Both the position numbers and the translations under genes were made by a program. The notes beneath the pieces were generated by a model. The model did no database searches, was not told where the DNA came from, and saw only the letters and a program-made list of their open reading frames with translations. From Rhizobium sp. Leaf262 (GTDB lineage: Bacteria; Pseudomonadota; Alphaproteobacteria; Rhizobiales; Rhizobiaceae): a DNA stretch of 64,000 nucleotides. Position 1 is the first letter of the stretch. Every line of letters starts with the position of its first letter. Location of the stretch: positions 62,613-126,612 of the forward strand of contig NZ_LMMM01000012.1 of assembly GCF_001422245.1 (NCBI RefSeq), given 5' to 3'. Positions 55,435 to 64,000 of the stretch are shown here, one piece after another.

Positions 55435-56721
55435 ATGACATGGCAAAGCCCGATATCGCCCGGCGTTTCCTGGTATCAGGACAGTTCCGGCGACAGGCCA
55501 CAATATGCGGCGATGGACGGCTCACGCACGGTGGACGTCGCCATCATCGGCGGCGGCTTCACCGGCTTGCAGGCGGCCCATAATCTGGCCAAGGCTGGCG
55601 TTTCGGTGACCTTGATCGAGGGCTATCGCTTTGGCGATGGCGCGTCCGGGCGCAATGGCGGGCAGTTCGGCACCGGCCAGCGCGCATGGCCGGACGATCT
55701 GGAAAAGGAAGTGGGCTTCGAGCGTTCCAAGGCGCTGTTCGACATCGCGGAAAATGCCAAGCATTACGTGCTGGATTTCGCCCGCGACCAGGCCATCGAC
55801 ATGGATTTCCTGCCCGGTCAGTTGAACGTACTGCACAAGGCGTCCTACGAAAAAGACTATCGCAAAAGCGTTGAGGCCATGTCCAGCCGCTACGGTTACA
55901 GCCATGTCTCCTTCATGGAGAAGGCAGAGACGGCGGAACGGCTTGGCTCCAGCCACTATCATTTCGGCGTGCGCGACACCGGCACCGGGCATATTCATCC
56001 GCTGAAGCTTGTCATCGGACTGGCAAAAGCGGCGCAGGCGGCAGGTGCGCAAATCTTCGAGATGACGCCTGCAAAATCCATCACACAGACCGGCGGCAAG
56101 ACGCTGATCGAAACGCCATCCGGCACCATCACCGCCAACCGAGTTTTGATTGCCACCAATGCCCATATCGGCAACCTAGAGCCGGTGACGGCAGCGCATG
56201 TGATGCCGATCCGCTCCTTCATCGGCGCAACCGTGCCGCTGGATGCTTTCCCCACGATCATTCCGGGAAAAGAGGCGGTAGCCGACAGCCGCTTCGTCGT
56301 GCGCTATTTCCGCAAGACGCCTGACAATCGCCTGCTGTTTGGCGGGCGTGAGGCCTATACGGCGGATTCGCCGCGCGACATTTCCAAACATATTCGCAAG
56401 CAGATCGCGGAAATCTATCCCGCTTTGCAAAACATCGAGATGACCCATGCCTGGGGGGGATCGGTGGGCATTACATTGACTCGTCAGCCCTTCGTGCGTG
56501 AAGTGATGCCGGGTGTCATGTCCATCGGCGGCTATTCCGGCCATGGGGTGATGCTGGCCAACTATTGCGGCAAGCTTTATGCGGATATGATCATTTCCAG
56601 GGACAAAGCGCTGGAGCAATTCGCCGCGCTGGATGTGCCGTCCTTCCCGGGTGGCACGCGGTTGCGGGCGCCCCTGCTGTTTCTGGCGCTTTCATGGTAC
56701 GCATTGCGCGACAGGTTCTGA
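55435..56721 (+). CDS. puuB: Gamma-glutamylputrescine oxidase-like FAD enzyme
   Basis: 428 residues, DAO-type flavoprotein. FAD motif VAIIGGGFTGLQAAHNLAKAG (in parts VAIIGGGFTGL and QAAHNLAKAG, residues 28-48) and C-terminal GGYSGHGVMLANYCGK (near 363). Starts 10 bases after puuA. Oxidises gamma-glutamylputrescine to the aldehyde in the Puu pathway. The rest of the pathway (aldehyde dehydrogenase, hydrolase) is not in the window. Confidence 0.86.
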   Translation: MTWQSPISPGVSWYQDSSGDRPQYAAMDGSRTVDVAIIGGGFTGLQAAHNLAKAGVSVTLIEGYRFGDGASGRNGGQFGTGQRAWPDDLEKEVGFERSKALFDIAENAKHYVLDFARDQAIDMDFLPGQLNVLHKASYEKDYRKSVEAMSSRYGYSHVSFMEKAETAERLGSSHYHFGVRDTGTGHIHPLKLVIGLAKAAQAAGAQIFEMTPAKSITQTGGKTLIETPSGTITANRVLIATNAHIGNLEPVTAAHVMPIRSFIGATVPLDAFPTIIPGKEAVADSRFVVRYFRKTPDNRLLFGGREAYTADSPRDISKHIRKQIAEIYPALQNIEMTHAWGGSVGITLTRQPFVREVMPGVMSIGGYSGHGVMLANYCGKLYADMIISRDKALEQFAALDVPSFPGGTRLRAPLLFLALSWYALRDRF

Positions 56722-56876
56722 TGAGACAGTTAAGAACAAAGGCATAGGAACCACGCTCGGACAAAGCAAAACCAATAGCTTACGAGCAAAAAACATAATT
56801 TCGCACAACAAGTCTGGCATTTTTAAATCGATTAGATTATGGATGCCCTCAACACGGAAAGATCGAGAGAATCGGT

Positions 56877-58352
56877 ATGAGCAGTCAAATCATTCCAGTC
56901 GAGCCCTTCGATTGCGTCGTCTTCGGCGGCACTGGCGATCTGGCCGAGCGTAAGCTTCTGCCAGCCCTTTACCACCGTCAGGTGGAAAACCAGTTGTCGG
57001 AACCGACACGCATCATCGGTGCTTCCCGTTCGGTAATGACGCATGACGAATACCGTAAATTCGCGCAGGATGCTCTGAAAGAGCATCTCAAGAAGGGCGA
57101 ATATGACGAAGAGCAGGTCGCAAAATTCTGCGCGCGCCTGTTCTACGTTCCCGTCGATGCAAAATCCGATGGCGGTTGGGACAAGCTGAAGAAGCTTCTG
57201 GATGAGGGCAAGGACCGCATTCGCGCTTTCTATCTGGCTGTCGCCCCAGGCATCTTCGGCGATATCGCCTTCAAGATCCGCGACCACAAGCTGATCACCA
57301 AATCCACCCGCATCGTCGTGGAAAAGCCGATTGGCCGTGATCTGGCCTCTGCGCTGGAACTCAACGACACGCTGGGCAATGTCTTCAAGGAAGAGCAGAT
57401 CTTCCGTATCGACCACTACCTCGGCAAGGAAACCGTGCAGAACCTGATGGTGCTGCGCTTTGCCAATGCCCTGTTTGAGCCGCTGTGGAATTCCGCCCAT
57501 ATCGACCACGTGCAGATCACCGTTGCCGAATCCGTCGGTCTGGAAGGCCGTGCCGGATATTACGACAAGGCTGGTGCGCTGCGCGACATGGTGCAGAACC
57601 ACATTCTTCAGCTGCTGTGCCTCGTTGCCATGGAACCCCCCTCTTCCATGGATGCGGAAGCCGTGCGTGACGAAAAGGTCAAGGTTCTGCGTTCGCTGAA
57701 GCTGATCGACGAATCCAATGTCGAGAAGCTGACGGTGCGCGGCCAGTACCGCGCCGGTGCGTCTGCCGGTGGTCCCGTCAAGGGCTATCTGGAAGAGCTG
57801 GAAGGCGGCGTCTCCAACACCGAGACCTTCGTTGCCATCAAGGCCGAAATCGCCAACTGGCGCTGGGCGGGCGTGCCCTTCTACATCCGCACCGGCAAAC
57901 GTCTGGCAACTCGCGTGTCCGAAATCGTCGTCACCTTCAAGCAGATCCCGCATTCGATCTTCGATGATGCCGCTGGCAAGGTCGAGGCCAACAAGCTGGT
58001 CATTCGCCTGCAGCCGGATGAGGGCGTCAAGCAGTCGCTGCTCATCAAGGACCCCGGTCCGGGCGGCATGCGCCTGCGTCAGGTCTCGCTGGATATGAGC
58101 TTTGCCCAGGCCTTCAACGTGCGCAGCCCCGATGCCTATGAACGTCTGTTGATGGACACGATCCGCTCCAACCAGGCCCTGTTCATGCGCCGTGACGAAG
58201 TGGAAGCGGCGTGGAAATGGGTCGATCCCATTCTCAAAAGCTGGGAAGCGGTTGGTCAGGGCGTGCAGGGTTATACCTCAGGCACATGGGGCCCAAGCGG
58301 TTCGATCGCGCTGATCGAGCGCGATGGCCGCACATGGCACGAAGCCGATTAA
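56877..58352 (+). CDS. zwf: Glucose-6-phosphate dehydrogenase
   Basis: 491 residues. NAD(P) motif VVFGGTGDLAERKLLPALY (residues about 13-31), active site RIDHYLGKETVQNL (near 178). First enzyme of the Entner-Doudoroff and pentose phosphate routes. First gene of zwf-pgl-edd on the plus strand; the 155-base leader (56722-56876) holds AT-rich TTTTTAAATCG and TAGATTATG that may be its promoter. No regulator gene of the HexR type is nearby. Confidence 0.96.
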   Translation: MSSQIIPVEPFDCVVFGGTGDLAERKLLPALYHRQVENQLSEPTRIIGASRSVMTHDEYRKFAQDALKEHLKKGEYDEEQVAKFCARLFYVPVDAKSDGGWDKLKKLLDEGKDRIRAFYLAVAPGIFGDIAFKIRDHKLITKSTRIVVEKPIGRDLASALELNDTLGNVFKEEQIFRIDHYLGKETVQNLMVLRFANALFEPLWNSAHIDHVQITVAESVGLEGRAGYYDKAGALRDMVQNHILQLLCLVAMEPPSSMDAEAVRDEKVKVLRSLKLIDESNVEKLTVRGQYRAGASAGGPVKGYLEELEGGVSNTETFVAIKAEIANWRWAGVPFYIRTGKRLATRVSEIVVTFKQIPHSIFDDAAGKVEANKLVIRLQPDEGVKQSLLIKDPGPGGMRLRQVSLDMSFAQAFNVRSPDAYERLLMDTIRSNQALFMRRDEVEAAWKWVDPILKSWEAVGQGVQGYTSGTWGPSGSIALIERDGRTWHEAD

Positions 58353-58358
58353 GGGGAT

Positions 58359-59063
58359 ATGCAGATGATTGGGCAGGAGCATATCTTCACAAACGGTCAG
58401 GAACTGGCAGAGACGCTGGCAAAGGACGTTGCCAAGCGTCTTGAAGACGCGATTTCCGAACGCGGCACGGCCAGCATAGCGGTCTCCGGCGGTTCTACGC
58501 CGAAGCGCTTCTTTCAGGAGCTTTCGAAACATCAGCTGGACTGGAAGAACATCAGCGTGACGCTGGTGGACGAACGTTTCGTGCCGCCGGAAAGCGACCG
58601 TTCCAACCATAAGCTGGTGGCAGACAACCTGCTGCAAAACGCAGCGGCCCATGCTTACTTTGTGCCGCTCTACCAGTTCTTCGCCACGCCTGAAGATGCA
58701 GCGACGCTGGCCACGGTCAAGACGGAAGCGATCTGCGATCCCTTCGACGTCGTCATTCTGGGCATGGGAACGGACGGCCACACGGCCTCTTTCTTCCCCG
58801 GCGGCGACAACCTCGAAGAAGCGCTTGATCTGGACGAGGACCGCGCCGTTCTGCCGATGGCCGCTGAAACCGCTGGTGAAGAACGGTTGACGTTCAATCT
58901 TTCAGCGCTTCACGATGCCCGTTTCCTCGTGCTGCACATCGAAGGTGCGGCCAAGAAGGAAACGTTGGACAAGGCGAAGTCCGATCTGGACGAGGAAGAG
59001 ATGCCCATCCGAGCCGTGCTCAACCGCGCGGATTCGCAGGTGAATATCTACTGGGCGCCCTAA
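58359..59063 (+). CDS. pgl: 6-phosphogluconolactonase
   Basis: 234 residues, DevB/Pgl type. Motifs SGGSTPKRFFQEL (residues 43-55), TLVDERFVPP (near 68), and GMGTDGHTASFFPG (near 132). Hydrolyses the lactone made by Zwf. ATG 58359 follows AAGGGG; ATG 58365 two codons on is possible. Six bases after zwf. Confidence 0.95.
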   Translation: MQMIGQEHIFTNGQELAETLAKDVAKRLEDAISERGTASIAVSGGSTPKRFFQELSKHQLDWKNISVTLVDERFVPPESDRSNHKLVADNLLQNAAAHAYFVPLYQFFATPEDAATLATVKTEAICDPFDVVILGMGTDGHTASFFPGGDNLEEALDLDEDRAVLPMAAETAGEERLTFNLSALHDARFLVLHIEGAAKKETLDKAKSDLDEEEMPIRAVLNRADSQVNIYWAP

Positions 59064-59149
59064 GCGCCAGCTTGAAACAGCAACATGACCGTTGGCCAAC
59101 GTTCCCAAGCGTCTGGCCGATGGTCCACAGAAGGACAGGATGAACGCCC

Positions 59150-60967
59150 ATGGCTGCCGACCCGCGCATTCAGGCTATTACAGCCCGTATCGTCGAGCGC
59201 TCGAAACCTTACCGCGAGATTTATCTCGAAAGGCTTCGGCTACAGGTCACCAAGGGCGTGCATCGCTCCGTTCTCTCCTGCGCCAATCTGGCGCACGGCT
59301 TTGCGGTCTGTTCCCCCGCCGACAAGGACATCCTTGCCGGCGACCGGGTCGGCAATCTCGGCATCATCACCGCCTATAACGATATGCTCTCGGCGCATCA
59401 GCCGTTTGAGGTTTACCCGACCATCATCCGCGACGCGGCGAAGGAAGCGGGTGGCATTGCGCAGGTCGCCGGTGCGGTTCCGGCCATGTGCGATGGCGTG
59501 ACGCAGGGACAGCCAGGCATGGAGCTATCGCTGTTTTCGCGCGATGCCATTGCCATGGCGGCAGGCATCGGCCTTTCGCACAACATGTTCGATGCAGCCG
59601 TTTTCCTCGGTGTCTGCGACAAGATCGTTCCCGGTCTGGTGATTGCGGCCCTTTCCTTCGGCCATCTGCCATCCATCTTCATTCCCGCAGGCCCAATGAC
59701 ATCGGGTCTGCCGAATGACGAAAAGTCCCGCGTTCGCCAGCTCTATGCCGAAGGCAAGGTTGGGCGTGCCGAATTGCTGGAAGCCGAGTCCAAATCCTAC
59801 CATGGCCCCGGCACCTGCACCTTCTATGGCACCGCCAACTCCAACCAGATGCTGATGGAAATCATGGGCTTTCACATGCCCGGCTCGTCCTTCATCAACC
59901 CCAATACGCCGTTGCGCGACGCGCTGACGCGTGAAGCCACCAAGCGGGCGCTGGCGATTACCGCGCAGGGCAACGAGTTTACGCCTGCGGGCGAGATGAT
60001 CGATGAGCGTTCCGTCGTCAACGGCGTCGTCGGCCTGCACGCCACGGGTGGCTCCACCAACCACACGCTGCACCTCATCGCGATGGCGCGGGCAGCAGGC
60101 ATCGTGCTGACTTGGCAGGATATTTCCGACCTCTCCGACGTGGTGCCACTTCTGGCCCGCGTTTACCCGAACGGTCTGGCGGATGTGAACCATTTCCACG
60201 CGGCAGGCGGCATGGGCTTCCTGATCAAACAGCTGCTCAAGCAGGGCTTCGTGCATGATGATGTCCGCACGGTGTTCGGTCATGGGCTTGAGGCCTACAC
60301 GATCGAGCCGACGCTCGATGAGAACGGTGGCGTGAGCCGTACGTCTTCGCCAGAAGTCAGCCATGACCCGAAGGTTCTGGCCAGCATCGAAACGCCGTTC
60401 CAGCCGACAGGCGGCCTTAAGATGCTGACCGGCAATCTCGGTAAGGCCGTCATCAAGATTTCTGCCGTCAAACCCGAACGTCACATCATCGAGGCTCCAG
60501 CCATCATCTTCCACGACCAGCAGAGCCTTCAGACCGCCTTCAAGGAAGGCAAGCTGAACCGCGATTTCGTGGCTGTGGTGCGCTTCCAGGGACCGAAAGC
60601 CAATGGTATGCCGGAACTGCACCAGCTGACACCGCCGCTTGGCGTGTTGCAGGACCGTGGTTTCAAGGTGGCTCTGGTTACGGATGGTCGCATGTCCGGC
60701 GCATCCGGCAAGGTGCCTGCCGCCATTCACATGACGCCGGAAGCGGTCGATTGCGGCCCGATCTCGCGCATTCGCGATGGCGACATGATCCGCCTCGATG
60801 CTATCACCGGCACCATCGAAGTTCTGGTCTCATCCGCCGAGCTCGCAGCCCGTGAGCCCGCAACGGCTGACCTGTCCGGCAATGAGTGGGGCATGGGCCG
60901 CGAATTGTTTGCGCCCTTCCGCCGCGGCGTCGGCGCAGCCGATCAGGGTGCCAGCGTCTTTCATTGA
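59150..60967 (+). CDS. edd: 6-phosphogluconate dehydratase
   Basis: 605 residues, IlvD/Edd family. Iron-sulfur cysteines in [17 protein letters not shown] (near residue 111), GVCDKIVPG (near 152) and [16 protein letters not shown] (near 218). Makes KDPG for the Entner-Doudoroff pathway; eda is not in the window. Terminator follows at 60986-61018. Start 59150 lies 86 bases after pgl. Confidence 0.96.
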   Translation: MAADPRIQAITARIVERSKPYREIYLERLRLQVTKGVHRSVLSCANLAHGFAVCSPADKDILAGDRVGNLGIITAYNDMLSAHQPFEVYPTIIRDAAKEAGGIAQVAGAVPAMCDGVTQGQPGMELSLFSRDAIAMAAGIGLSHNMFDAAVFLGVCDKIVPGLVIAALSFGHLPSIFIPAGPMTSGLPNDEKSRVRQLYAEGKVGRAELLEAESKSYHGPGTCTFYGTANSNQMLMEIMGFHMPGSSFINPNTPLRDALTREATKRALAITAQGNEFTPAGEMIDERSVVNGVVGLHATGGSTNHTLHLIAMARAAGIVLTWQDISDLSDVVPLLARVYPNGLADVNHFHAAGGMGFLIKQLLKQGFVHDDVRTVFGHGLEAYTIEPTLDENGGVSRTSSPEVSHDPKVLASIETPFQPTGGLKMLTGNLGKAVIKISAVKPERHIIEAPAIIFHDQQSLQTAFKEGKLNRDFVAVVRFQGPKANGMPELHQLTPPLGVLQDRGFKVALVTDGRMSGASGKVPAAIHMTPEAVDCGPISRIRDGDMIRLDAITGTIEVLVSSAELAAREPATADLSGNEWGMGRELFAPFRRGVGAADQGASVFH

Positions 60968-60985
60968 TTGATGGCTCAATAACAA

Positions 60986-61018
60986 AAAGGCCGCGTTTCG
61001 GATGAAACGCGGCCTTTC
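60986..61018. terminator. Bidirectional terminator between edd and the PilZ-like gene
   Basis: AAAGGCCGCGTTT and AAACGCGGCCTTT, a perfect 13-pair stem around CGGATG. T on the plus side is short (TTTCT); on the minus side it is TTTTT, serving the gene that ends at 61035. Confidence 0.85.
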
Positions 61019-61034
61019 TATTGGATGATTTCTA

Positions 61035-61448
61035 TTACCAGGCCCGAATATCGAGCTTGCGGTCACGGTGCGCCGGGTGTGTGCTGAAGATGAAGATGCG
61101 GTCCATTTCTTTCTTGCTCAGAAGCGACAGAAAGCGGACGTGGATGGTGTTGTTGGCATTGACCTTCATCAGCACGCAGCCGATCTTGGTGATGCGTGCG
61201 TCGGGAATGTCGAGGTAGAACTGCTTCGGCAGGTTGTATTGCGTCATCAGCGCAAGGATCGCTTCCGACTGCGAAATCTTGAGAACGTCGCAGCGGCGCG
61301 ATGCCATGTTCATCACGGCTTTTTCGGTATACTCGATACGCGCGGCATTCATCGTATCTTCCATTTTGAAACGACCTTCGCGGTCGTACATGAAAGATTC
61401 TTCCTTGCTGAGATAGGTGGGTTTGCCGATGTCTGCCCGGGCGTTCAC
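61035..61448 (-). CDS. PilZ-like protein
   Basis: 137 residues from GTG 61448, which has AAGAGGA nine bases upstream (a TTG at 61475 is in frame). From about residue 45 the pattern MASRRCDVLKISQSEAILAL, then PKQFYLDIPDARITKIGCVL and NTIHVRFLSL, resembles a degenerate PilZ domain. The RxxxR and D/NxSxxG c-di-GMP motifs are incomplete (RRCDV, KISQSEA), so ligand binding is doubtful. No helix-turn-helix or membrane segment. Confidence 0.6.
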   Translation of the reverse strand: MNARADIGKPTYLSKEESFMYDREGRFKMEDTMNAARIEYTEKAVMNMASRRCDVLKISQSEAILALMTQYNLPKQFYLDIPDARITKIGCVLMKVNANNTIHVRFLSLLSKKEMDRIFIFSTHPAHRDRKLDIRAW

Positions 61449-61641
61449 TGCCGAAATCCTCTTGTTGTTTTTCAAGGATAAAGACTAGCCAGTACTCATT
61501 AATAATTTCTCACGCCGTTTCGATATGAAACAGGTGCGAAATGTCGCTATGGATATCTTAGAATGCGTATACGAAGCAGGCTGGCAAGGAAATTAACGGC
61601 TTGAAAAGACAGCGCTAAATGGATTTCAAAGCAGGAAATTC

Positions 61642-61681
61642 AAAAAGGAACGGCTTTATTCCATGGTTAAAAAGCCGTTCC
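61642..61681 (-). terminator. Terminator of the agl operon
   Basis: GGAACGGCTTT pairs with AAAGCCGTTCC; TTTTT follows on the minus strand. It lies 11 bases after the aglK stop (61692). Confidence 0.88.
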
Positions 61682-61691
61682 AAAACGCCTC

Positions 61692-62780
61692 TTATCGGCG
61701 ATATGTCTGGCCCTCAGCATCGAATAAATGCAACTTTTGGGACGGTGCGGAGAAGCGCAAAACCTGACCTTTTTTGGCTTCCGCGATGCCGGGGATTTTG
61801 ACGATAATCGGCTCCTGTCCGGCAGGTGCTTCCAGATAGAGCAAGGTGACTTCTCCGAGTGCTTCCACGATGGCAACCTTGCCCTCGAAGAGGTAATCGT
61901 CTCCTGTCGAAATCGAAAGGTCTTCCGGGCGCACGCCGAAGGACGCGGCCTTGCCCTCTTCTCCCGCGGGGGTGGCAATTGGCACGTTGAGCGGCTTGCC
62001 ATCGGCAAGTTCCAGCGCCGTATGCGCACCCGTCGCCTTGATCTTGCCTGCGATAATGTTCATGGCAGGTGAGCCGATGAATTTGGCAACGAACAGGTTG
62101 GCCGGGTTCTCGTAAAGCTCCAGCGGCGCACCCACCTGCTCGACGCGACCGCCATTCAGCACGACGATGCGGTCAGCCAGCGTCATGGCCTCCACCTGAT
62201 CGTGGGTCACGTAGATCATCGTCGTATCCGCCATCTGCTCCGAGAGCTTGGCGATCTCGATACGGGTCGCGACACGAAGCGCAGCATCGAGGTTCGACAG
62301 GGGCTCGTCGAACAGGAAGACTTTCGGGTTGCGGCAAATGGCGCGACCGATGGCGACACGCTGGCGCTGACCGCCGGAGAGTGCCTTCGGCAGGCGTTCC
62401 AGATACTGCGTCAGTTGCAGGATATCGGCAGCGGCGCGCACGCGACGGTCGATCTCCTGTTTATTCTCCTTGGCGATCTTCATGCCGAAGGCCATGTTGT
62501 CGTAGACGGTCATATGCGGATAGAGCGCATAGGACTGGAACACCATGGCGATGCCGCGCCGCGAGGGCGGGATCTCGTTGACCAGTTGGCCATCGATATA
62601 CATCTCGCCGCCGGTGATCTCCTCCAGACCCGCAATCATGCGCAGCAGTGTGGACTTGCCGCAGCCCGACGGGCCGACGAAGACGATGAATTCGCCCTGT
62701 TTGATGTCGAGGTCGATGCCGTGCAGGACTTTGACCTGCCCGTAGGATTTGCGGATATCCTTCAGAATAACGCCAGTCAT
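61692..62780 (-). CDS. aglK: Alpha-glucoside ABC transporter ATPase AglK
   Basis: 362 residues. Walker A GPSGCGKSTLLRM (near 35), signature LSGGQRQRVAIGRAI (near 134), Walker B VFLFDEPLSNLD (near 154), C-terminal TOBE region. Of the MalK/UgpC group. ATG 62780 (MTGVILKDIRKSYG). Directly follows aglA, as in the aglEFGAK operon of Agrobacterium and Sinorhizobium, which imports sucrose, maltose and trehalose; assigned mainly by this context. Confidence 0.88.
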   Translation of the reverse strand: MTGVILKDIRKSYGQVKVLHGIDLDIKQGEFIVFVGPSGCGKSTLLRMIAGLEEITGGEMYIDGQLVNEIPPSRRGIAMVFQSYALYPHMTVYDNMAFGMKIAKENKQEIDRRVRAAADILQLTQYLERLPKALSGGQRQRVAIGRAICRNPKVFLFDEPLSNLDAALRVATRIEIAKLSEQMADTTMIYVTHDQVEAMTLADRIVVLNGGRVEQVGAPLELYENPANLFVAKFIGSPAMNIIAGKIKATGAHTALELADGKPLNVPIATPAGEEGKAASFGVRPEDLSISTGDDYLFEGKVAIVEALGEVTLLYLEAPAGQEPIIVKIPGIAEAKKGQVLRFSAPSQKLHLFDAEGQTYRR

Positions 62781-62800
62781 GCCGTGTCCTCCCTCAATCT

Positions 62801-64000
62801 TCAGCCGTGGCGGGCGAAGTAAGCGCCCCATGCCGGTAATGTAACTTCGTTGCCGCTCTGCTCTGCGGTAAAGCCGTGACCGTCCAGAGCCTGCCAGTCA
62901 CCCTGCGGCAACGTCACCACGGAGGGTTCTGCCGACAGGTTGAAGAGGCACAGCACTGTCTCGTTACCGAGCGTGCGCGTATAGCTGGAAACCGTGCCGA
63001 CCACCGGCTGGAACTCTATTCTGCCCTTGGCAAAGGCCGGATGCAGTTTGCGGAACGTCAGGAAGCGGCGGTAATGCTCCAGCACGGATGTCTCATCGCC
63101 CTGCTGGGTGCTGACGGCGCGCTGCTTGTGCTCGGGCGGAATGGGAAGCCAGCCCTTTTCGGCTGTCGAGAAGCCTGCCAGCGCATGGCCTGCGTCCCAG
63201 ACCATCGGCGTGCGGCAACCGTCACGGCCCTTGAATTCCGGCCAGAACTGAATGCCATATGGGTCCTGCAAATCTTCGAAAGCGATATCGGCTTCACTAA
63301 GGCCAAGCTCTTCACCCTCATAGATGCAGACCGAGCCGCGCTGGGTCATCAGCAGAGCTGAGAGAACCTTGGCGAAAGCGTCCTTGTCCTCCACCACGTC
63401 GCCCCAGCGGCTGACATGGCGCACGACGTCATGGTTGGAAAACGCCCAGCAGGCCCATCCCTCGGGTGCGGCACGGGCGAAATCCGCCTGCACATCGGCT
63501 ACGCGCTGCGGGGTCAACGCATCGGGCGCCAGAAATTCGAAGGCGTAGCACATCTGCATCTTATCATCGCCGGAGGTGTATTCGCCGACGATTTCGAGAC
63601 CGCGCTGGCTGTCGCCCACCTCACCGACGGCAGCGATATCCGGGAACTCGTCCAGCACGGCGCGGAAGCGTTTCAGGAAGGCGATATTCTCGGGGCGGTT
63701 CTTGTCGTAGATGTGTTCCTGGAAATTGTAGGGGTTCACCGCAGGCGCGGTCGAGGCATTGCGGCGCTCCGGTGCCAGCGCCGGGTTGTTGCGCAGTTCC
63801 TTGTCGTGGAAGTAGAAGTTGATCGTATCCAGACGGAAACCATCGACGCCGCGTTCCAGCCAGAAGCGGGTGATGTTCAGCAGCTCTTGCTGCACTTCCT
63901 CATTATGCAGGTTGAGGTCCGGCTGCGAGGTGAGGAAGTTGTGCATGTAATATTGCATGCGCGTCGGGTCCCACTGCCAGCCGGAACCGCCGAAAATGGA
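62801..64000 (-). CDS. aglA: Alpha-glucosidase AglA, 3' part (window edge)
   Basis: 400 codons; the 5' end lies beyond 64000. GH13 features: GVDGFRLDTINFY (nucleophile Asp in DGFRLD), the general acid in AAVGEVGDS (near 63637), and WAFSNHDVVRHVSRWG (near 63410). Hydrolyses imported alpha-glucosides in the cytoplasm. Reading upstream in frame (SIFGGSGWQWDPTRMQYYMH) confirms continuation past the first ATG at 63958. Confidence 0.92.
   Translation of the reverse strand, partial: SIFGGSGWQWDPTRMQYYMHNFLTSQPDLNLHNEEVQQELLNITRFWLERGVDGFRLDTINFYFHDKELRNNPALAPERRNASTAPAVNPYNFQEHIYDKNRPENIAFLKRFRAVLDEFPDIAAVGEVGDSQRGLEIVGEYTSGDDKMQMCYAFEFLAPDALTPQRVADVQADFARAAPEGWACWAFSNHDVVRHVSRWGDVVEDKDAFAKVLSALLMTQRGSVCIYEGEELGLSEADIAFEDLQDPYGIQFWPEFKGRDGCRTPMVWDAGHALAGFSTAEKGWLPIPPEHKQRAVSTQQGDETSVLEHYRRFLTFRKLHPAFAKGRIEFQPVVGTVSSYTRTLGNETVLCLFNLSAEPSVVTLPQGDWQALDGHGFTAEQSGNEVTLPAWGAYFARHG

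Overview
The window looks like a piece of an alphaproteobacterial chromosome from the Agrobacterium/Rhizobium group (Rhizobiales). Several things point there: a short-form HisG paired with HisZ, the mannosylfructose-phosphate synthase/phosphatase pair known from Agrobacterium, a PdhS/PleC/DivJ-type cell-cycle kinase preceded by a CtrA-type box, a tRNA-His that lacks the usual extra G-1, dispersed palindromic intergenic elements of the RIME kind, and the agl alpha-glucoside operon. From memory, the gene order resembles the circular chromosome of A. tumefaciens C58 from groEL down to aglA. I could not check this by alignment. There is no phage, insertion sequence, conjugation gene or CRISPR array.

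Layout. 0-3.3 kb: end of groES, groEL, an unknown membrane protein and a DoxX protein. 3.3-6.9 kb (minus): hisS-hisZ-hisG. 7.0-8.3 kb: a RelB/RelE-like toxin-antitoxin pair followed after 3 bases by a Rossmann-like protein. 8.3-10.7 kb: DUF305 protein, small secreted protein, 3-methyladenine glycosylase and L,D-transpeptidase. 10.9-16.0 kb: glcDEF (minus) with a divergent LysR gene. 16.1-18.9 kb: mannosylfructose synthesis and a NUDIX hydrolase. 19-22.8 kb: phosphate transporter, rsmE, gshA. 22.9-31.1 kb: DUF1127 protein, LysR regulator, dienelactone-hydrolase-like protein, MAPEG protein, guaB, a beta-lactamase-fold hydrolase, an MFS exporter and rlmE. 31.1-36 kb: ppx/gppA with a long basic extension, then an AT-richer patch with a glycosyltransferase-like gene and a LuxR-type regulator ending at tRNA-His. 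36-43.6 kb: the PdhS-like kinase, an orphan ferric-type permease and a GSCFA/SGNH gene pair. 43.6-48 kb: a candidate small RNA and potFGHI. 48-52.7 kb: an ScfR/RamB-like regulator divergent from aceA, and a LysR gene broken by one stop codon. 52.7-56.7 kb: a BaiN-like flavoprotein and puuA-puuB. 56.9-61 kb: zwf-pgl-edd. 61-64 kb: a PilZ-like protein, aglK and the 3' part of aglA.

The genes form a coherent carbon and nitrogen programme. Putrescine is imported by PotFGHI and probably enters gamma-glutamylation through PuuA and PuuB. Acetyl units go through the glyoxylate enzyme AceA, controlled by the neighbouring regulator. Glycolate is oxidised by GlcDEF. Sugars imported by the Agl system enter the Entner-Doudoroff route through Zwf, Pgl and Edd. 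Mannosylfructose and glutathione serve stress tolerance.

The most interesting unexplained signals are these. Three TTAA-N7-TTAA boxes all lie between genes: before the cell-cycle kinase (with a GANTC site inside), before a candidate small RNA, and before a tiny membrane protein. Three palindromic elements of exactly 154 bp show compensatory arm changes and swapped arm types. The GSCFA/SGNH pair, the basic tail on Ppx/GppA and the terminator-like hairpin between potF and potG are also worth checking. All reading was by eye, without database searches.
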